Shown in pieces: positions 34,077-43,190 of a stretch of DNA of 64,000 bases (within the stretch, counting starts at the first letter, position 1; each line of letters opens with the position of its first letter). The position numbers and the translations under genes are program-made. Source of the stretch: Flammeovirga sp. SJP92 (GTDB lineage Bacteria; Bacteroidota; Bacteroidia; Cytophagales; Flammeovirgaceae); NCBI RefSeq assembly GCF_001583495.1, contig NZ_LQAQ01000037.1, positions 35,775 to 99,774 of the forward strand, written 5' to 3'. The notes beneath the pieces are model-generated. The model was not told the DNA's origin. It did not search any database and saw only the letters and a list, made by a program, of their open reading frames with translations.

Positions 34077-36068
34077 ATGAAAACTAAAATTTTGCTATTC
34101 GGTGTATTGCTATTCATCACTCAAACTTCTTTTGCCCAACGTGACCTTCAACTCGACTGGGCTATTAATAGCATGCAACCCAGTACCTCCGGCCCTATTT
34201 CTATTGATTCAGACACAGCCGGCAATGTTGTGAGTGTCGGACGATTCTTCGGGAATAAAGATTTTGATCCTAGCCCAACGTCAACTTTTACCCTCACAAC
34301 AAACACAACTGTAACCTATATCCAAAAACTGGATATCAATGGAAACTTTCTGTGGGCAAAAGCACTTTCTGGACCTGGACAATCTAAAACTCGTCAAGTG
34401 AGAACAGATGTGGAAGGTAACATTTACATTGTTGGACGTTTCAATGGCACTGTAGATTTCAATCCTCATCCTAGTCTTACAGAGAATAGAACAGCTTTGA
34501 TCATGAATACTATTTACTATGAAAACCCATTTGTTTTAAAGCTCGATCCCAACGGTAACTTTTTGTGGGTATATACCGCAGAAGGCAATGGTATCAATGA
34601 GGCAATTGATGTGGATGTAGATAGTTATGGGAATGTATATGCCACAGGGTTCTATTTTAATGTCACCAACTTTACACCTGCTCCTGGCTGGGGTAATATT
34701 CATTCCTCTGTGGGTGGTTCTGTGGATATTTTCGTAGTAAAACTCAACAAATATGGACAATTCCAATGGGTAAACACCACTGGTTTACTGTACAGAGATG
34801 AACCAAACAGTATTAAAGTTGGTTCGGATAACTATGTATACTGTTCAGGTACTTTTGATGACAGTGCTGGAAATAGATCAGCCTACATTCAAAAAATTGA
34901 TCCCAACAATAATGTGGTGTATGTAAAGACTTTCTACCTGAATGGTCCTGTGAACAAACTGACCGACCTAGAACTCGACTCCGAGGATAATATTTATTTA
35001 TATGGAGCGTTTGCGGGTACAACAGATTTTGATCCTAACTCAGGAACGTCTTTTGTGACAGCGAGTGGAACAAATGATGATTATTTATTGAGCTTAACCT
35101 CTGCCGGTCAATTTAGATGGGTGACAGCGATGACTGGAGGATTATCGTCTTTGAATGTTGGAAACTTGTCCATCGATCCCCAAGACAATATCTTTTGCTC
35201 AGTACAAAATTCAAGTGTTCAGTTCCAGATCCGACAATATGAAAAAACGCAAGGTATTTTTATTAAAGAATATCAGTTCAACGCTACTTCAGGTGTAGGT
35301 CTATTTAATATTTCTAAGGTCAATAAATGCGGTGTTCATTTGATAGGATCATACGCTTCTGGAATCACCATTGATGCTGATCCTAGCACAAGTGTGTCTA
35401 ATCTTACCAATACATCCAATATGTATCAATCCTTTTTGATCCGTCTGAATTTAGAGGTTAGCAATTTAGATCCTGCATTTAGCTATAGAGTGTGTAGTAA
35501 CAAAGTTCATGTAAGAGGCGTCAATCAGCCAATTGCGACAAACCCTTACTCTGATTGGCATCTTATTGAATATTTCCCTGGTACGACAACTGAGATTTTA
35601 AGAGAAAGTTTGTACTGGTGGCAACTCCCTTCTCCTTACCAATATTCTACGCTAGAACAATCATTCAGTTATATCCTTCAACCAGGAAGCTATTATTATG
35701 TAAAACATGGATTACATGGTGAATGTACTGGTTGGAAAGAAAGCAGACAGTATGGAATTATCAGAAATAATGTTGCCTGTAAAGCTGATCCAGATAAAGG
35801 ATTATCTTTCGGTAGAATTTTAGGAAGTGAGGAGTTTGGAACTTCAGAAGATATAGAAATCTATCCTAATCCCACTTCTAACCTTATCAACATCAATAGC
35901 TTTAGTGCAATCACCTCATGCCGAATTTTGGACTTATCAGGAAAAGAACTGATTAAAATAGAACAAGCTGTAGAGCATATTGATATTTCTAGCCTGCAAG
36001 CTGGAACATACATCCTAGAGGTTCAAACTTCTGAAGGCGTATCTTCTAAAAAGCTGATTAAACAATAA
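34077..36068 (+). CDS. Secreted T9SS protein with SBBP-like beta-propeller repeats
   Basis: I use the ATG of MKTKILLFGVLLFITQTSFA as the start (663 residues); a TTG two codons earlier is in frame. After the signal peptide the protein has repeated blocks such as VEGNIYIVGRFNGTVDFNPH, YGNVYATGFYFNVTNFTP and EDNIYLYGAFAGTTDFDPNS. These are SBBP-type beta-propeller repeats found in surface proteins, over ~25-460. The end (EIYPNPTSNLININSFSAI, LQAGTYILEVQTSEG, SKKLIKQ) is a T9SS type A sorting domain, so it should be exported across the outer membrane and cleaved or anchored. Function beyond that is unknown. Confidence 0.85.
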   Translation: MKTKILLFGVLLFITQTSFAQRDLQLDWAINSMQPSTSGPISIDSDTAGNVVSVGRFFGNKDFDPSPTSTFTLTTNTTVTYIQKLDINGNFLWAKALSGPGQSKTRQVRTDVEGNIYIVGRFNGTVDFNPHPSLTENRTALIMNTIYYENPFVLKLDPNGNFLWVYTAEGNGINEAIDVDVDSYGNVYATGFYFNVTNFTPAPGWGNIHSSVGGSVDIFVVKLNKYGQFQWVNTTGLLYRDEPNSIKVGSDNYVYCSGTFDDSAGNRSAYIQKIDPNNNVVYVKTFYLNGPVNKLTDLELDSEDNIYLYGAFAGTTDFDPNSGTSFVTASGTNDDYLLSLTSAGQFRWVTAMTGGLSSLNVGNLSIDPQDNIFCSVQNSSVQFQIRQYEKTQGIFIKEYQFNATSGVGLFNISKVNKCGVHLIGSYASGITIDADPSTSVSNLTNTSNMYQSFLIRLNLEVSNLDPAFSYRVCSNKVHVRGVNQPIATNPYSDWHLIEYFPGTTTEILRESLYWWQLPSPYQYSTLEQSFSYILQPGSYYYVKHGLHGECTGWKESRQYGIIRNNVACKADPDKGLSFGRILGSEEFGTSEDIEIYPNPTSNLININSFSAITSCRILDLSGKELIKIEQAVEHIDISSLQAGTYILEVQTSEGVSSKKLIKQ

Positions 36069-36081
36069 TCGTCATTATGAT

Positions 36082-36115
36082 GCCACAAACTTGTTTTTTA
36101 TGACGGGTTTGTGGC
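36082..36115 (+). terminator. Hairpin after the T9SS protein gene
   Basis: GCCACAAAC (36082-36090) pairs perfectly with GTTTGTGGC (36107-36115). The tail TTAAAATAG is a weak T-run, so termination may be partial. It starts 14 bp after the stop codon. Confidence 0.6.
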
Positions 36116-36133
36116 TTAAAATAGATATAACAA

Positions 36134-36658
36134 ATGGAACAAACTAAACTTCTTCTTTGGCAAACGAAAGATGCTTACAAGTGGGCAAATCAACTAGTAG
36201 AAGGATTTCCTTCTGAAAAATGGGATGATACTCCTGAAAACCTTAATACAAATCTCACATGGCAAGTAGGACATTTACTTTTAAGCTTTAATTTCCATTC
36301 TATCATGACTATTAAAGGGCCTCAAACCGACCTTTATCAAAAGTTCCCAATCCAAGAATATGCCCAATTATTTGTCAAGGCACATGCATCAGAATGTGTA
36401 GGAAAAACAGATCCAAAAGCATTGTTAGAGCATTTTAAATTAGTACAAGAAAAATCTCTTGAAATTATTTCTCAACTATCAGAGAATGAACTCAATGCAA
36501 AACTTGAGCCCACACAAGTACCCCATCCCATAGCAAAAAATAAATTGGAAGCCTTAGACTGGAATATAAAACATACGATGTGGCACTGTGGTCAAATTGG
36601 AATTTTAAAAAGATTAGTAGTGAAAAGACATGATTTTGGATTAAAAAGTAAGTACTAA
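36134..36658 (+). CDS. DinB-family protein
   Basis: The protein (174 residues) is a DinB/YfiT-type four-helix bundle: LLWQTKDAYKWANQLVEGFP, LTWQVGHLLLSFNFHSIM with the first metal-binding His, and WNIKHTMWHCGQIGILKRL with the other two. Such proteins bind a divalent metal and often act as thiol-dependent transferases, but most have unknown substrates. The last two codons and the stop (AAG TAC TAA) are the left tip of the family-2 element that follows. The original C-terminus may therefore have been replaced or trimmed by the insertion. Confidence 0.85.
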   Translation: MEQTKLLLWQTKDAYKWANQLVEGFPSEKWDDTPENLNTNLTWQVGHLLLSFNFHSIMTIKGPQTDLYQKFPIQEYAQLFVKAHASECVGKTDPKALLEHFKLVQEKSLEIISQLSENELNAKLEPTQVPHPIAKNKLEALDWNIKHTMWHCGQIGILKRLVVKRHDFGLKSKY

Positions 36659-36810
36659 GTCAAAAATAAATCATAGTTAATTCTAATTTATTTTTTGAGA
36701 GTACAACGCAAAAAAATGTATTAATAGTGGTTCTATTGAAAGTTTTTTGAAGGAAGTAATCACAAAACAATAAATAGAAATTAGTATTAGATAATTTTGA
36801 ATTTGTACTT
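36650..36810 (+). mobile_element. Family-2 MITE-like element, copy B
   Basis: About 161 bp from AAGTAC (36650-36655) to GTACTT (36805-36810), nearly identical to copy A. The inverted ends are AAGTACTAAGTCAAAAAT and the complement of AAGTACAAATTCAAAATT. The left tip overlaps the 3' end of the DinB gene and provides its stop codon. Confidence 0.78.
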
Positions 36811-36902
36811 ATAACTAAAAACATCAAGGTATTTCTCATTCCATCCATTTGCATTATATTCAATACTTAGTCAAACTCTCTTTGATCATTAATTAAAATA
36901 AT

Positions 36903-37310
36903 ATGCTTGTATTTAGATTAGTTGTTGGTTTGTTAGGTCTTATTGCCATCACAACTGGGGCAAATGATTTATGGAATGGAGCTTCTGTAGAAGGTGATTT
37001 TGGGAAACACTTAGGAGATAACGTAAAAGATCCTACGCTTAATTTCACCATCCGTTTTTTAGGAGCTATTTGGATGGGTTTTGGAACCTTTTTAATCCTA
37101 TTCATTACCAATTTGAAGAGGTATGATCATGCACTCATTTTGGCTTTTTCAATCATCATTATTGGTGGTATTGGCCGATTTATTTCCACTAGACAATTTG
37201 GTATTGAGAAAGGAAATGAAGTGATGACTTATGCTATTTTAAGTGTTGAACTTTTGTTAGTGCCGACGCTATTAATTTGGTACCTCTTTTCCATTCGTAA
37301 CTCTTTATAA
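36903..37310 (+). CDS. DUF4345 membrane protein
   Basis: The protein (135 residues) is predicted to have four transmembrane helices (~4-20, 48-68, 78-97, 107-130). The sequence LLGLIAITTGANDLWNGASV, FTIRFLGAIWMGFGTFLILF and IIIGGIGRFISTRQFG is the DUF4345 pattern. Members of this family are common small membrane proteins of unknown role. The gene lies between the family-2 element and an SDR gene on the same strand, with its own upstream spacer. Confidence 0.78.
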   Translation: MLVFRLVVGLLGLIAITTGANDLWNGASVEGDFGKHLGDNVKDPTLNFTIRFLGAIWMGFGTFLILFITNLKRYDHALILAFSIIIIGGIGRFISTRQFGIEKGNEVMTYAILSVELLLVPTLLIWYLFSIRNSL

Positions 37311-37355
37311 AAAGTATTTATCCGCCATAAAAAGACTTGAATTGTGTACATTATT

Positions 37356-37386
37356 TTGATGATTTATCACATCTAATGTAGTTTTG
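37356..37386 (+). promoter_or_regulatory. Bacteroidota-type promoter of the SDR gene
   Basis: TTG at 37356-37358 and TAGTTTTG at 37379-37386 are separated by 20 bp. This matches the -33 TTTG / -7 TAnnTTTG arrangement of Bacteroidota. The SDR start codon lies about 48 bp further on. Confidence 0.6.
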
Positions 37387-37434
37387 AGGTCACTATAAAT
37401 TTTTCCTTTAAAAAAGGAACTGATAAATACGAAA

Positions 37435-38160
37435 ATGAAAAACTTACAAGGTAAAACTGCCATTATTACAGGTGGTGGCACAGGAGTGGGAAAAGCTATC
37501 GCTCACAAATTAATTACTGAAGGGGTCAACGTTGTGCTTGCATCAAGAAGCAAAGAACATCTTGAACCCACTGCTCAAGAACTGAATGCAATTGGAAAGG
37601 GAAAAGCATTAGCACTTTCTTTAGATGTTCGTAAAAAAGCCAACTGCTTGGAAGTTGCCCAGCAAACTGTTGATGAATTTGGAACAATTGACTTTTTGGT
37701 CAACAATGCAGGGCTTGGCGTTGGTAGTTTAATTCAAGATACCACGGAAGAGGATTGGGATATGGTCATCGACACCAATCTAAAAGGAACTTTCTTTATG
37801 ATGCAAGCAGTTCTTCCAACCATGATCCAACAACAATCAGGGAGTATTTTGAATATTGCATCTCAAGCTGCCAAACGAGGATACGCACAAGCAGGACCTT
37901 ATTGTGCTTCTAAATTTGGAGTAGTTGGTTTGGCTGATGCACTTCAGGAAGAAGTATATGAACATGGAATTTTAGTACATAGCCTCAACCCTGCCCTCAT
38001 TCAAACACCGGCACCAGAAAAAGAGGAAGACAGAAATTATGATATTCTTCAAGTAGAAGACCTTGCTGAAACTGTTGCATTTGTTTTCAAAATGCCAGAT
38101 CGAGTGAAGATTGATGATATTGGATTATATGCTCGCCCAACAGGGAGAACTAGAACTTAA
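37435..38160 (+). CDS. Short-chain dehydrogenase/reductase (classical SDR)
   Basis: This 241-residue enzyme has the NAD(P) motif TGGGTGVGKAIA (12-23), the NNAG motif (90-93), and the catalytic Ser143 in LNIASQAAK with Tyr156 and Lys160 in GPYCASKFG. Arg38 in LASRSK suggests a preference for NADPH. Length fits classical SDRs (~250). The closest functional classes are 3-ketoacyl reductases and sugar or alcohol dehydrogenases; the substrate cannot be told from context. It is preceded by a good promoter and followed by a terminator. Confidence 0.9.
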   Translation: MKNLQGKTAIITGGGTGVGKAIAHKLITEGVNVVLASRSKEHLEPTAQELNAIGKGKALALSLDVRKKANCLEVAQQTVDEFGTIDFLVNNAGLGVGSLIQDTTEEDWDMVIDTNLKGTFFMMQAVLPTMIQQQSGSILNIASQAAKRGYAQAGPYCASKFGVVGLADALQEEVYEHGILVHSLNPALIQTPAPEKEEDRNYDILQVEDLAETVAFVFKMPDRVKIDDIGLYARPTGRTRT

Positions 38161-38188
38161 TACTTTTAGGAGTTATAACTAAATAATT

Positions 38189-38223
38189 AGCGGTGTTCCG
38201 ACTTTTGTTGGTCACCGCTTTTA
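38189..38223 (+). terminator. Intrinsic terminator after the SDR gene
   Basis: AGCGGTG (38189-38195) pairs with CACCGCT (38213-38219), with an inner CCGAC/GTTGG stem, followed by TTTTATTAT. The rest of the 308-bp spacer up to 38468 shows nothing recognisable. Confidence 0.8.
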
Positions 38224-38468
38224 TTATATACTATAATTTGTAATACATCAAAAATAAGCTTGTTAACTATTTGAAATCCTCCTGAACAGTGGTATTTTTG
38301 ATACTCTTAAAGCAAAATATTATCATTAAACATTACATTCAAATAACAAAGATTTTGACAGTAGTACCACTCCTTCCTTTACTCGTTAGTAAAACACAAT
38401 AAACTATTGAATGGCTCACATAACAAAGTTGAAGTTAATGATTTTCAATCACCTCAAAGTGAAATAAG

Positions 38469-38828
38469 ATGAACACCAATAATATAGTCTCTCTCTGTAT
38501 ACTTTGCCTCGTTTTAGTGTGTTGCAAGGAAAAAAACAGTCTTGGAATAGAAGGGTATTGGCATACAAGTAAAAATAGGTTTGGCCTAGCCTACACACCC
38601 AGTTCAATTTTATATTTTGATCATTCTGACACCCTTATGACCATGGAAGGCTATAGTTTCAGATTTTATGATACACTTGGAGAACGGCGATTGAGTATCC
38701 CTAAAAGTGGTGACACTCATTTTTGGGTAAAAGGTGATTCATTTTATTTAGAAGATAAATACAACTTCCATAAAATTTTGAGGTGGAGGTTTGAAAAAAA
38801 GGGAGATTCATTAATTTTTATGGATTAG
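38469..38828 (+). CDS. N-terminal half of a frameshifted lipoprotein gene
   Basis: The frame encodes 119 residues with a lipoprotein signal (IVSLCILCLVLVCCKEKN, lipid Cys at 18 or 19), then a small beta-rich domain: LGIEGYWHTSKNRFGLAYTP, SILYFDHSD, SFRFYDTLGERRLSIPKSGD and RWRFEKKGDSLIFMD. It ends at a TAG (38826-38828). The next frame opens 5 bp later without a start codon and continues into a DUF6438 domain. I read the two as halves of one former lipoprotein. If the frameshift is real, this half is a truncated protein. Confidence 0.6.
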   Translation: MNTNNIVSLCILCLVLVCCKEKNSLGIEGYWHTSKNRFGLAYTPSSILYFDHSDTLMTMEGYSFRFYDTLGERRLSIPKSGDTHFWVKGDSFYLEDKYNFHKILRWRFEKKGDSLIFMD

Positions 38829-38833
38829 GTTGA

Positions 38834-39715
38834 TCTAGGGATTCAAAAAAAACTCATAAAGAAGAAATTGATACTCTAGCAGTAACATATGTTGATGATG
38901 ACTTAATTGAAGAAGAACCTGAATACAGGTTTCAATGGAGAAAAATTGATGATTTTCAACTCTCTGAAAATTACAATTTTGATCAAATTGTTTTATCAAG
39001 AACTGGCTGTTATGGTGTATGCCCTATCATGGATGTTTCTATTAATTTCGAAACCAAATACATCAAATATTATGGAAATAAATATCTTGTCAAAAAGGGA
39101 TTTTATGAAGGTGATGTGCTTGACCTTGACGAAGTAGAAAAACTATTTGCCCAAACAAGATGGGATACATTAAACAATCATTATGATCATGGGAGCGATG
39201 ATGATGAAACAGTCTCTATTTTATTTATTAAAAATGGAAAAATAATAAAATTCATTGATGATTATGGAGGGTCTGCATCAATACAAATGAGGTGGGCCTA
39301 TGCTTACTTGTTGCCTTTTATTAATAATACACCTTTAACAAAGGTCGACAAGGTCAATGATATTTACCCAAAAAGAGATTATTACACTTTCAATAGAGGA
39401 GATTCTACATTAAGATTAACAAAAGCGGAAGGGTATTTTCTTTATTTACAACTACAAGAAGCAAAAACCACCAATAAAGCGTTTAAACCTAAATACTCTA
39501 TTGAATTAGCCCGAAATTATACTTATTTCCCAAGGCATATTTTTGGTGAATCTTATGAAAAAATGATCAAGAATTTTGATAAAGTTGAAACAGATGGAAG
39601 ATATTATAAAATTTTCTTTAAAAATGGGCAGATAATGACTTATGATATAGGATATAACTATATTACGGAAAATAATATCAGCGGTCTGTTCTACAAAAAA
39701 GAGAATGAATACTAA
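38834..39715 (+). pseudogene. C-terminal half of the frameshifted gene: DUF6438 domain
   Basis: The frame is open from 38834 (after TGA at 38831-38833) to the TAA at 39713-39715. Its first ATG is at 39029. The DUF6438 signature RTGCYGVCPIMDVSINFE begins before that ATG, so a protein starting at 39029 would lack the conserved Cys pair. The upstream codons also read as coding sequence (KEEIDTLAVTYVDDDLIEEE, YRFQWRKIDDFQLSENYNFD). There is no in-frame start between 38834 and 39029. The gene is most simply the rest of the lipoprotein above, displaced by a one-base indel near 38820-38834 (or a sequencing error). Confidence 0.65.
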
Positions 39716-40248
39716 GATGAAAAATCATATATAAATCGTTAGTTAATATTTTAGGATGTGAGGAAATTAATTTCTGAAAAAATAGTGGTTCTATAGTTGA
39801 TGAAATTAATAAACTCACGTTCTGAAAGGGTGGATTTTTACTAAAATAGATGTTTCAAACAAGCTCTAAGTACAAATTCAAAATTAACTATGATTTATTT
39901 TTGACCTAGTACTTAGCTTACTCAAACGTACCCATTAACAAAAAAAATCCGAAACAACATTTATACTCCTCGCTATTATTTTACGCTATTCGATTTATCC
40001 GTTATCCTCATAAAAGGATAAGATGATTACTAATAAGTAATTAGAAAAATGAAATTAAATATTTGGATTGTTAAGTTTTATTAAGTTTATTGGATGAACA
40101 AATAAGCAATTTGCTACTCATATCACAGCTATTAAACTGAATTTTTTACCGCTAATTAAACTCATGAGAAAAGAGCTATAACTCCAATTATATCATGTTT
40201 TAGACAAAAAATTCTTTATTCTTTTAAAACAAAACTAATGCTAATACT
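39716..40248. repeat. Spacer with a mini family-2 element (copy C)
   Basis: The 533-bp gap contains an internally deleted family-2 repeat at 39868-39914. It runs in reverse orientation, AAGTAC...GTACTT, with the first ~30 bases of each end joined, so it is nearly a 47-bp palindrome. AATAGTGGTTCTAT at 39782-39795 also occurs inside copies A and B. The rest is AT-rich and must hold the promoter of the membrane protein gene. Confidence 0.6.
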
Positions 40249-41397
40249 ATGCAAGCTCTAAAAAAATTTGGGTGGAAAGGAGGGTTTTTCCTTGTTACTA
40301 TTTATCTAATATTATTTGTTATATTAATTACAAGCTATATAACCCTACACATATTTAACTCTGAACATCAAGGAATTAAAACTTTACTTAAAAGTACTGA
40401 GATAGAAGAAGTAAAAAGATTAAACAATATAAAATATACTGAAAATTACAATTTTGAAGATTTCCCTCTACCCAATAATAACTCAAACAGAGAAGATTCT
40501 ATTGATATAGAAAATATCAAAAAAATTTCACTTATGTTGAAAACATTAAAAAATGGAGCGGCTAATGAAAACGATTCCTTGTTAAATAATAAAATAGATT
40601 CTGTTACAAAAGTCCTAGAACAATTTTCAAGAAGTTATTTGATAAACGATTATTATCGGAGTATTGGTATTAAAACAAGATTTTTCCCCTTTGAGCATAA
40701 ACATATCGAACTTAACTTGAGTAAGAGAATATTTGAAGCTGAATCATACTTTTTCTTAAAAGACTCTTGGGTATTTCTTGAAATTATTTTATGTGCAATG
40801 ATGGGGGTCATATGTAATTCTTTATACTTTATGACTGAATATATTAGACAAGGTAAGTTCAATTCAAATGAAACAGTTATTTATATTGTCAAATTATTCT
40901 ACGCACCAATCGTAGTATTAATAATATATTTAGGAGCTGAACAATTTCTTGGACAAGAATCAGGTTTAATTCCAACTCCCAGTAATACAATAGTGCTAAG
41001 TTTTATTTTAGGTTTCTTTTCTGGTCGTTCCATCGAAATATTAAGTCGAATCAAAGACGCTCTTTTTCCTGATAATCAAAAAGGGAATGATAGTAAACAA
41101 GAAGACCAATCCGAAGAATTTTATAACAGTTTCCTAAAATTGACTGATGCAGGTCAAGAAAGAGTTATCAATGAGTATTTAAGAGATAATAGAAAGGTCG
41201 ATGTATTGAAAAAAGAACATCCTGAAATAGAAGAAATGAAAGTGCAACATAGAAATGATAAAATAGATGAACCTTTTTGTTTAACACTTTACCTCAATAA
41301 AAAGGAAGAAAGCAACATTCCAAATCGAATTGTATTCATTGATAGCAAAAATGTTCTATATGCTTTTGAAACAAAAATAATAGTGGATTTGCAATAA
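40249..41397 (+). CDS. Multi-pass membrane protein of unknown function next to a trypsin-like protease gene
   Basis: I do not recognise this 382-residue protein as a named family. It has a transmembrane helix at ~13-35, an acidic extracytoplasmic loop (~36-170), three helices at ~176-197, 209-230 and 243-262 (the last followed by GRSIEILSRIKDALFPDN), and a cytoplasmic C-terminal part. The end (EPFCLTLYLNKKEESNIPNR, IVFIDSKNVLYAFETKIIVD) resembles, to my eye, the segment that precedes the catalytic domain in Nal1-type trypsin-like proteases. The next gene encodes such a protease. Codons are strongly AT-rich, like the two genes after it. Confidence 0.7.
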   Translation: MQALKKFGWKGGFFLVTIYLILFVILITSYITLHIFNSEHQGIKTLLKSTEIEEVKRLNNIKYTENYNFEDFPLPNNNSNREDSIDIENIKKISLMLKTLKNGAANENDSLLNNKIDSVTKVLEQFSRSYLINDYYRSIGIKTRFFPFEHKHIELNLSKRIFEAESYFFLKDSWVFLEIILCAMMGVICNSLYFMTEYIRQGKFNSNETVIYIVKLFYAPIVVLIIYLGAEQFLGQESGLIPTPSNTIVLSFILGFFSGRSIEILSRIKDALFPDNQKGNDSKQEDQSEEFYNSFLKLTDAGQERVINEYLRDNRKVDVLKKEHPEIEEMKVQHRNDKIDEPFCLTLYLNKKEESNIPNRIVFIDSKNVLYAFETKIIVDLQ

Positions 41398-41783
41398 AAA
41401 ACTGTCAGATTAGCTTTCAATTTTATTGTGGTAAGACTTCCACCTTTATAATTTTTTTCTTGTTCAAGATCAATCTGAATTCATAATAATTTTAGCGAAT
41501 GAAATTACTTCAACGAATCATAGATTTGATTCAAATAATTAAATGACAGACTTGATATATTCCATTTAACTTAATTGCTAAAACTTGATTAGAATACTTA
41601 TAACACTCCCTATTAAAATCACAAATCGATCTTATTATAGAATGTTCTTTATTATTTAATTTTTAACTTAAAATCAACACAATAAAAAATGTCAAATCCC
41701 TTAAAAAGAGAGCTGAATTACTAACTGGAGGAATTCAGATACAAAGTAAACGTAAAAATGGTATTGGTACATTAGCATGTATC
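41398..41783 (+). other. Spacer and upstream coding extension of the protease
   Basis: 41398-41666 shows nothing recognisable. From 41667 the protease frame is already open and reads as homologous sequence (KKRAELLTGGIQIQSK, then NGIGTLACIV) but has no ATG. The only nearby ATG (41689) is in another frame and runs into a stop after 11 codons. A frameshift or a non-standard start is therefore needed to include this part. Confidence 0.5.
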
Positions 41784-42332
41784 GTGTATGACAAGAAAAC
41801 AAACAAACCGTTAGGTTTAACTAACCGACATATTTTAAATAAGCAAATTGGGTATAGTGTCATACAACCTGCAACTAAAAGTAGAACCTCCAAATATGTG
41901 ATTGGCAATATTTTGAGAAAAGGTAGAAGTGGTAAGCAGAATGATTTTGCCGTCTTTGAAATTAATATTAATAATAGGCAAATTGACAAAGAAAATAGTA
42001 TTTATGGGCTTACCGGAAAGATAACAGATTATGTAGAGCCTAAAGAAGGGATGAAAGTTCAAAAAGTTGGACAAAGAACTGGTCATACTTTCGGGATTAT
42101 CCAAAAGGTGAAAAATAATACTGTGACTATTATTCCTAATCCAGATAAACCAACTTCCAACGAGATCTCAAGAGGTGGAGACTCTGGTTCATTATGGGTA
42201 ACTGATGAAGAAGTTAACTTTAAAGCTGTTGCTTTACATAGAGCGGGTGAGCCAGATGGTCATAACTATAAGGATAAAGCATTTGCAATTCCGATTAAAA
42301 GAGTACTCAATGCATTGCAGATAAAGTTTTAA
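41784..42332 (+). CDS. Trypsin-like serine protease (Nal1-like)
   Basis: From a GTG at 41784 the product is 182 residues. The chymotrypsin-fold triad is visible: His16 in LGLTNRHILN, Asp54 in KQNDFAVFEI and Ser134 in SRGGDSGSLWV, with VGQRTGHTFGIIQKV between. The N-terminal strand GTLACIVYDKKTNKPLGL belongs to the fold but begins upstream of the GTG, so the real protein is probably longer by at least 25 residues. There is no signal peptide, so it may act in the cytoplasm. It lies between the membrane protein gene and the M15 peptidase gene (57 bp downstream). Confidence 0.75.
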   Translation: MYDKKTNKPLGLTNRHILNKQIGYSVIQPATKSRTSKYVIGNILRKGRSGKQNDFAVFEININNRQIDKENSIYGLTGKITDYVEPKEGMKVQKVGQRTGHTFGIIQKVKNNTVTIIPNPDKPTSNEISRGGDSGSLWVTDEEVNFKAVALHRAGEPDGHNYKDKAFAIPIKRVLNALQIKF

Positions 42333-42389
42333 ATTCTTCTTCTTAATACTATCTGTCATAAGAAATAACTTCCCAATTAAAAATATACT

Positions 42390-43130
42390 ATGAAAACAAT
42401 AAAAAAAGGAAATAGAGGCATTGAAGTTACTATCCTTCAAAACCTACTTAATTATCATAAAATCATCGTTGCTATAAATTCAGATTTTGATGAGCAAACA
42501 AAAAATAGTGTAATACAATTCAAAAAAAAGAATGTTGATCATCAAGGACATGCACTTGTACCAGATGGCATAGTTGGTCCATTAACTTGGAGATCATTGA
42601 TTGAATCTGATACTTCTAACGCTATAAAGCCTTTACCAACAAGTGTAAAACCTGACAATATTACACTCAATAGAATTCAAACTATTCATCCTTTATTAAG
42701 AGATGAATTAAATGAGATCTATAAAGAAATTCTTAATAGAGGAGTAGGAGTTAGATTTACAGATGTACTAAGAAGTTTTGAAACTCAAAGGCAATTATAT
42801 GCTAAAGGAAGAACTTCACCTGGACCAAAAGTAACATATGCAAAAGAAGGAAGATCATATCATAATTATGGTCTAGCTGTAGATATTGTATTATTAAGAC
42901 CAGACAAATCAGTAAGCTGGGATATAGATAAAGACTTTGATAATGATAATATTAGTGACTGGTTAGAAATAGTTTCGGTATTCAAAGAGTATGGCTGGAA
43001 ATGGGGTGGAGATTGGAGTAAATTTAAAGATTATCCACATTTTGAAAAGAATTTGGGGTACACAATCAACCAGCTTGAAAGTAAATATAAAAACAACGAA
43101 TTTACAGTAAAACCATATTTATCATTATAA
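42390..43130 (+). CDS. Endolysin-like protein: peptidoglycan-binding domain plus M15 peptidase
   Basis: The 246-residue protein starts with a PG_binding_1 domain (residues 3-70: IKKGNRGIEVTILQNLLNYH, PDGIVGPLTWRSLI). An M15 (VanY/L-alanyl-D-glutamate) peptidase domain follows, with zinc ligands His158 and Asp165 in SYHNYGLAVDIV and His217 in DYPHFEK; VRFTDVLRSFETQRQLYAKG is also typical. It should cut peptide stems of peptidoglycan. No signal peptide is present, as in phage endolysins that need a holin. The preceding membrane protein and protease could provide delivery or activation (inference). Confidence 0.85.
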   Translation: MKTIKKGNRGIEVTILQNLLNYHKIIVAINSDFDEQTKNSVIQFKKKNVDHQGHALVPDGIVGPLTWRSLIESDTSNAIKPLPTSVKPDNITLNRIQTIHPLLRDELNEIYKEILNRGVGVRFTDVLRSFETQRQLYAKGRTSPGPKVTYAKEGRSYHNYGLAVDIVLLRPDKSVSWDIDKDFDNDNISDWLEIVSVFKEYGWKWGGDWSKFKDYPHFEKNLGYTINQLESKYKNNEFTVKPYLSL

Positions 43131-43190
43131 TCTAGAAACATAGTAATAATGATAAAGTCTAAGAAACTCAGAAAGGTTTACATTAAAAAA

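Noticed and set aside
41689..41724. Programmed -1 frameshift in the protease gene at TTAAAAAG.
   Set aside because: The site lacks a full slippery heptamer and no stimulatory stem was seen. A mutation, sequencing error or alternative start is simpler; kept only as an open question.
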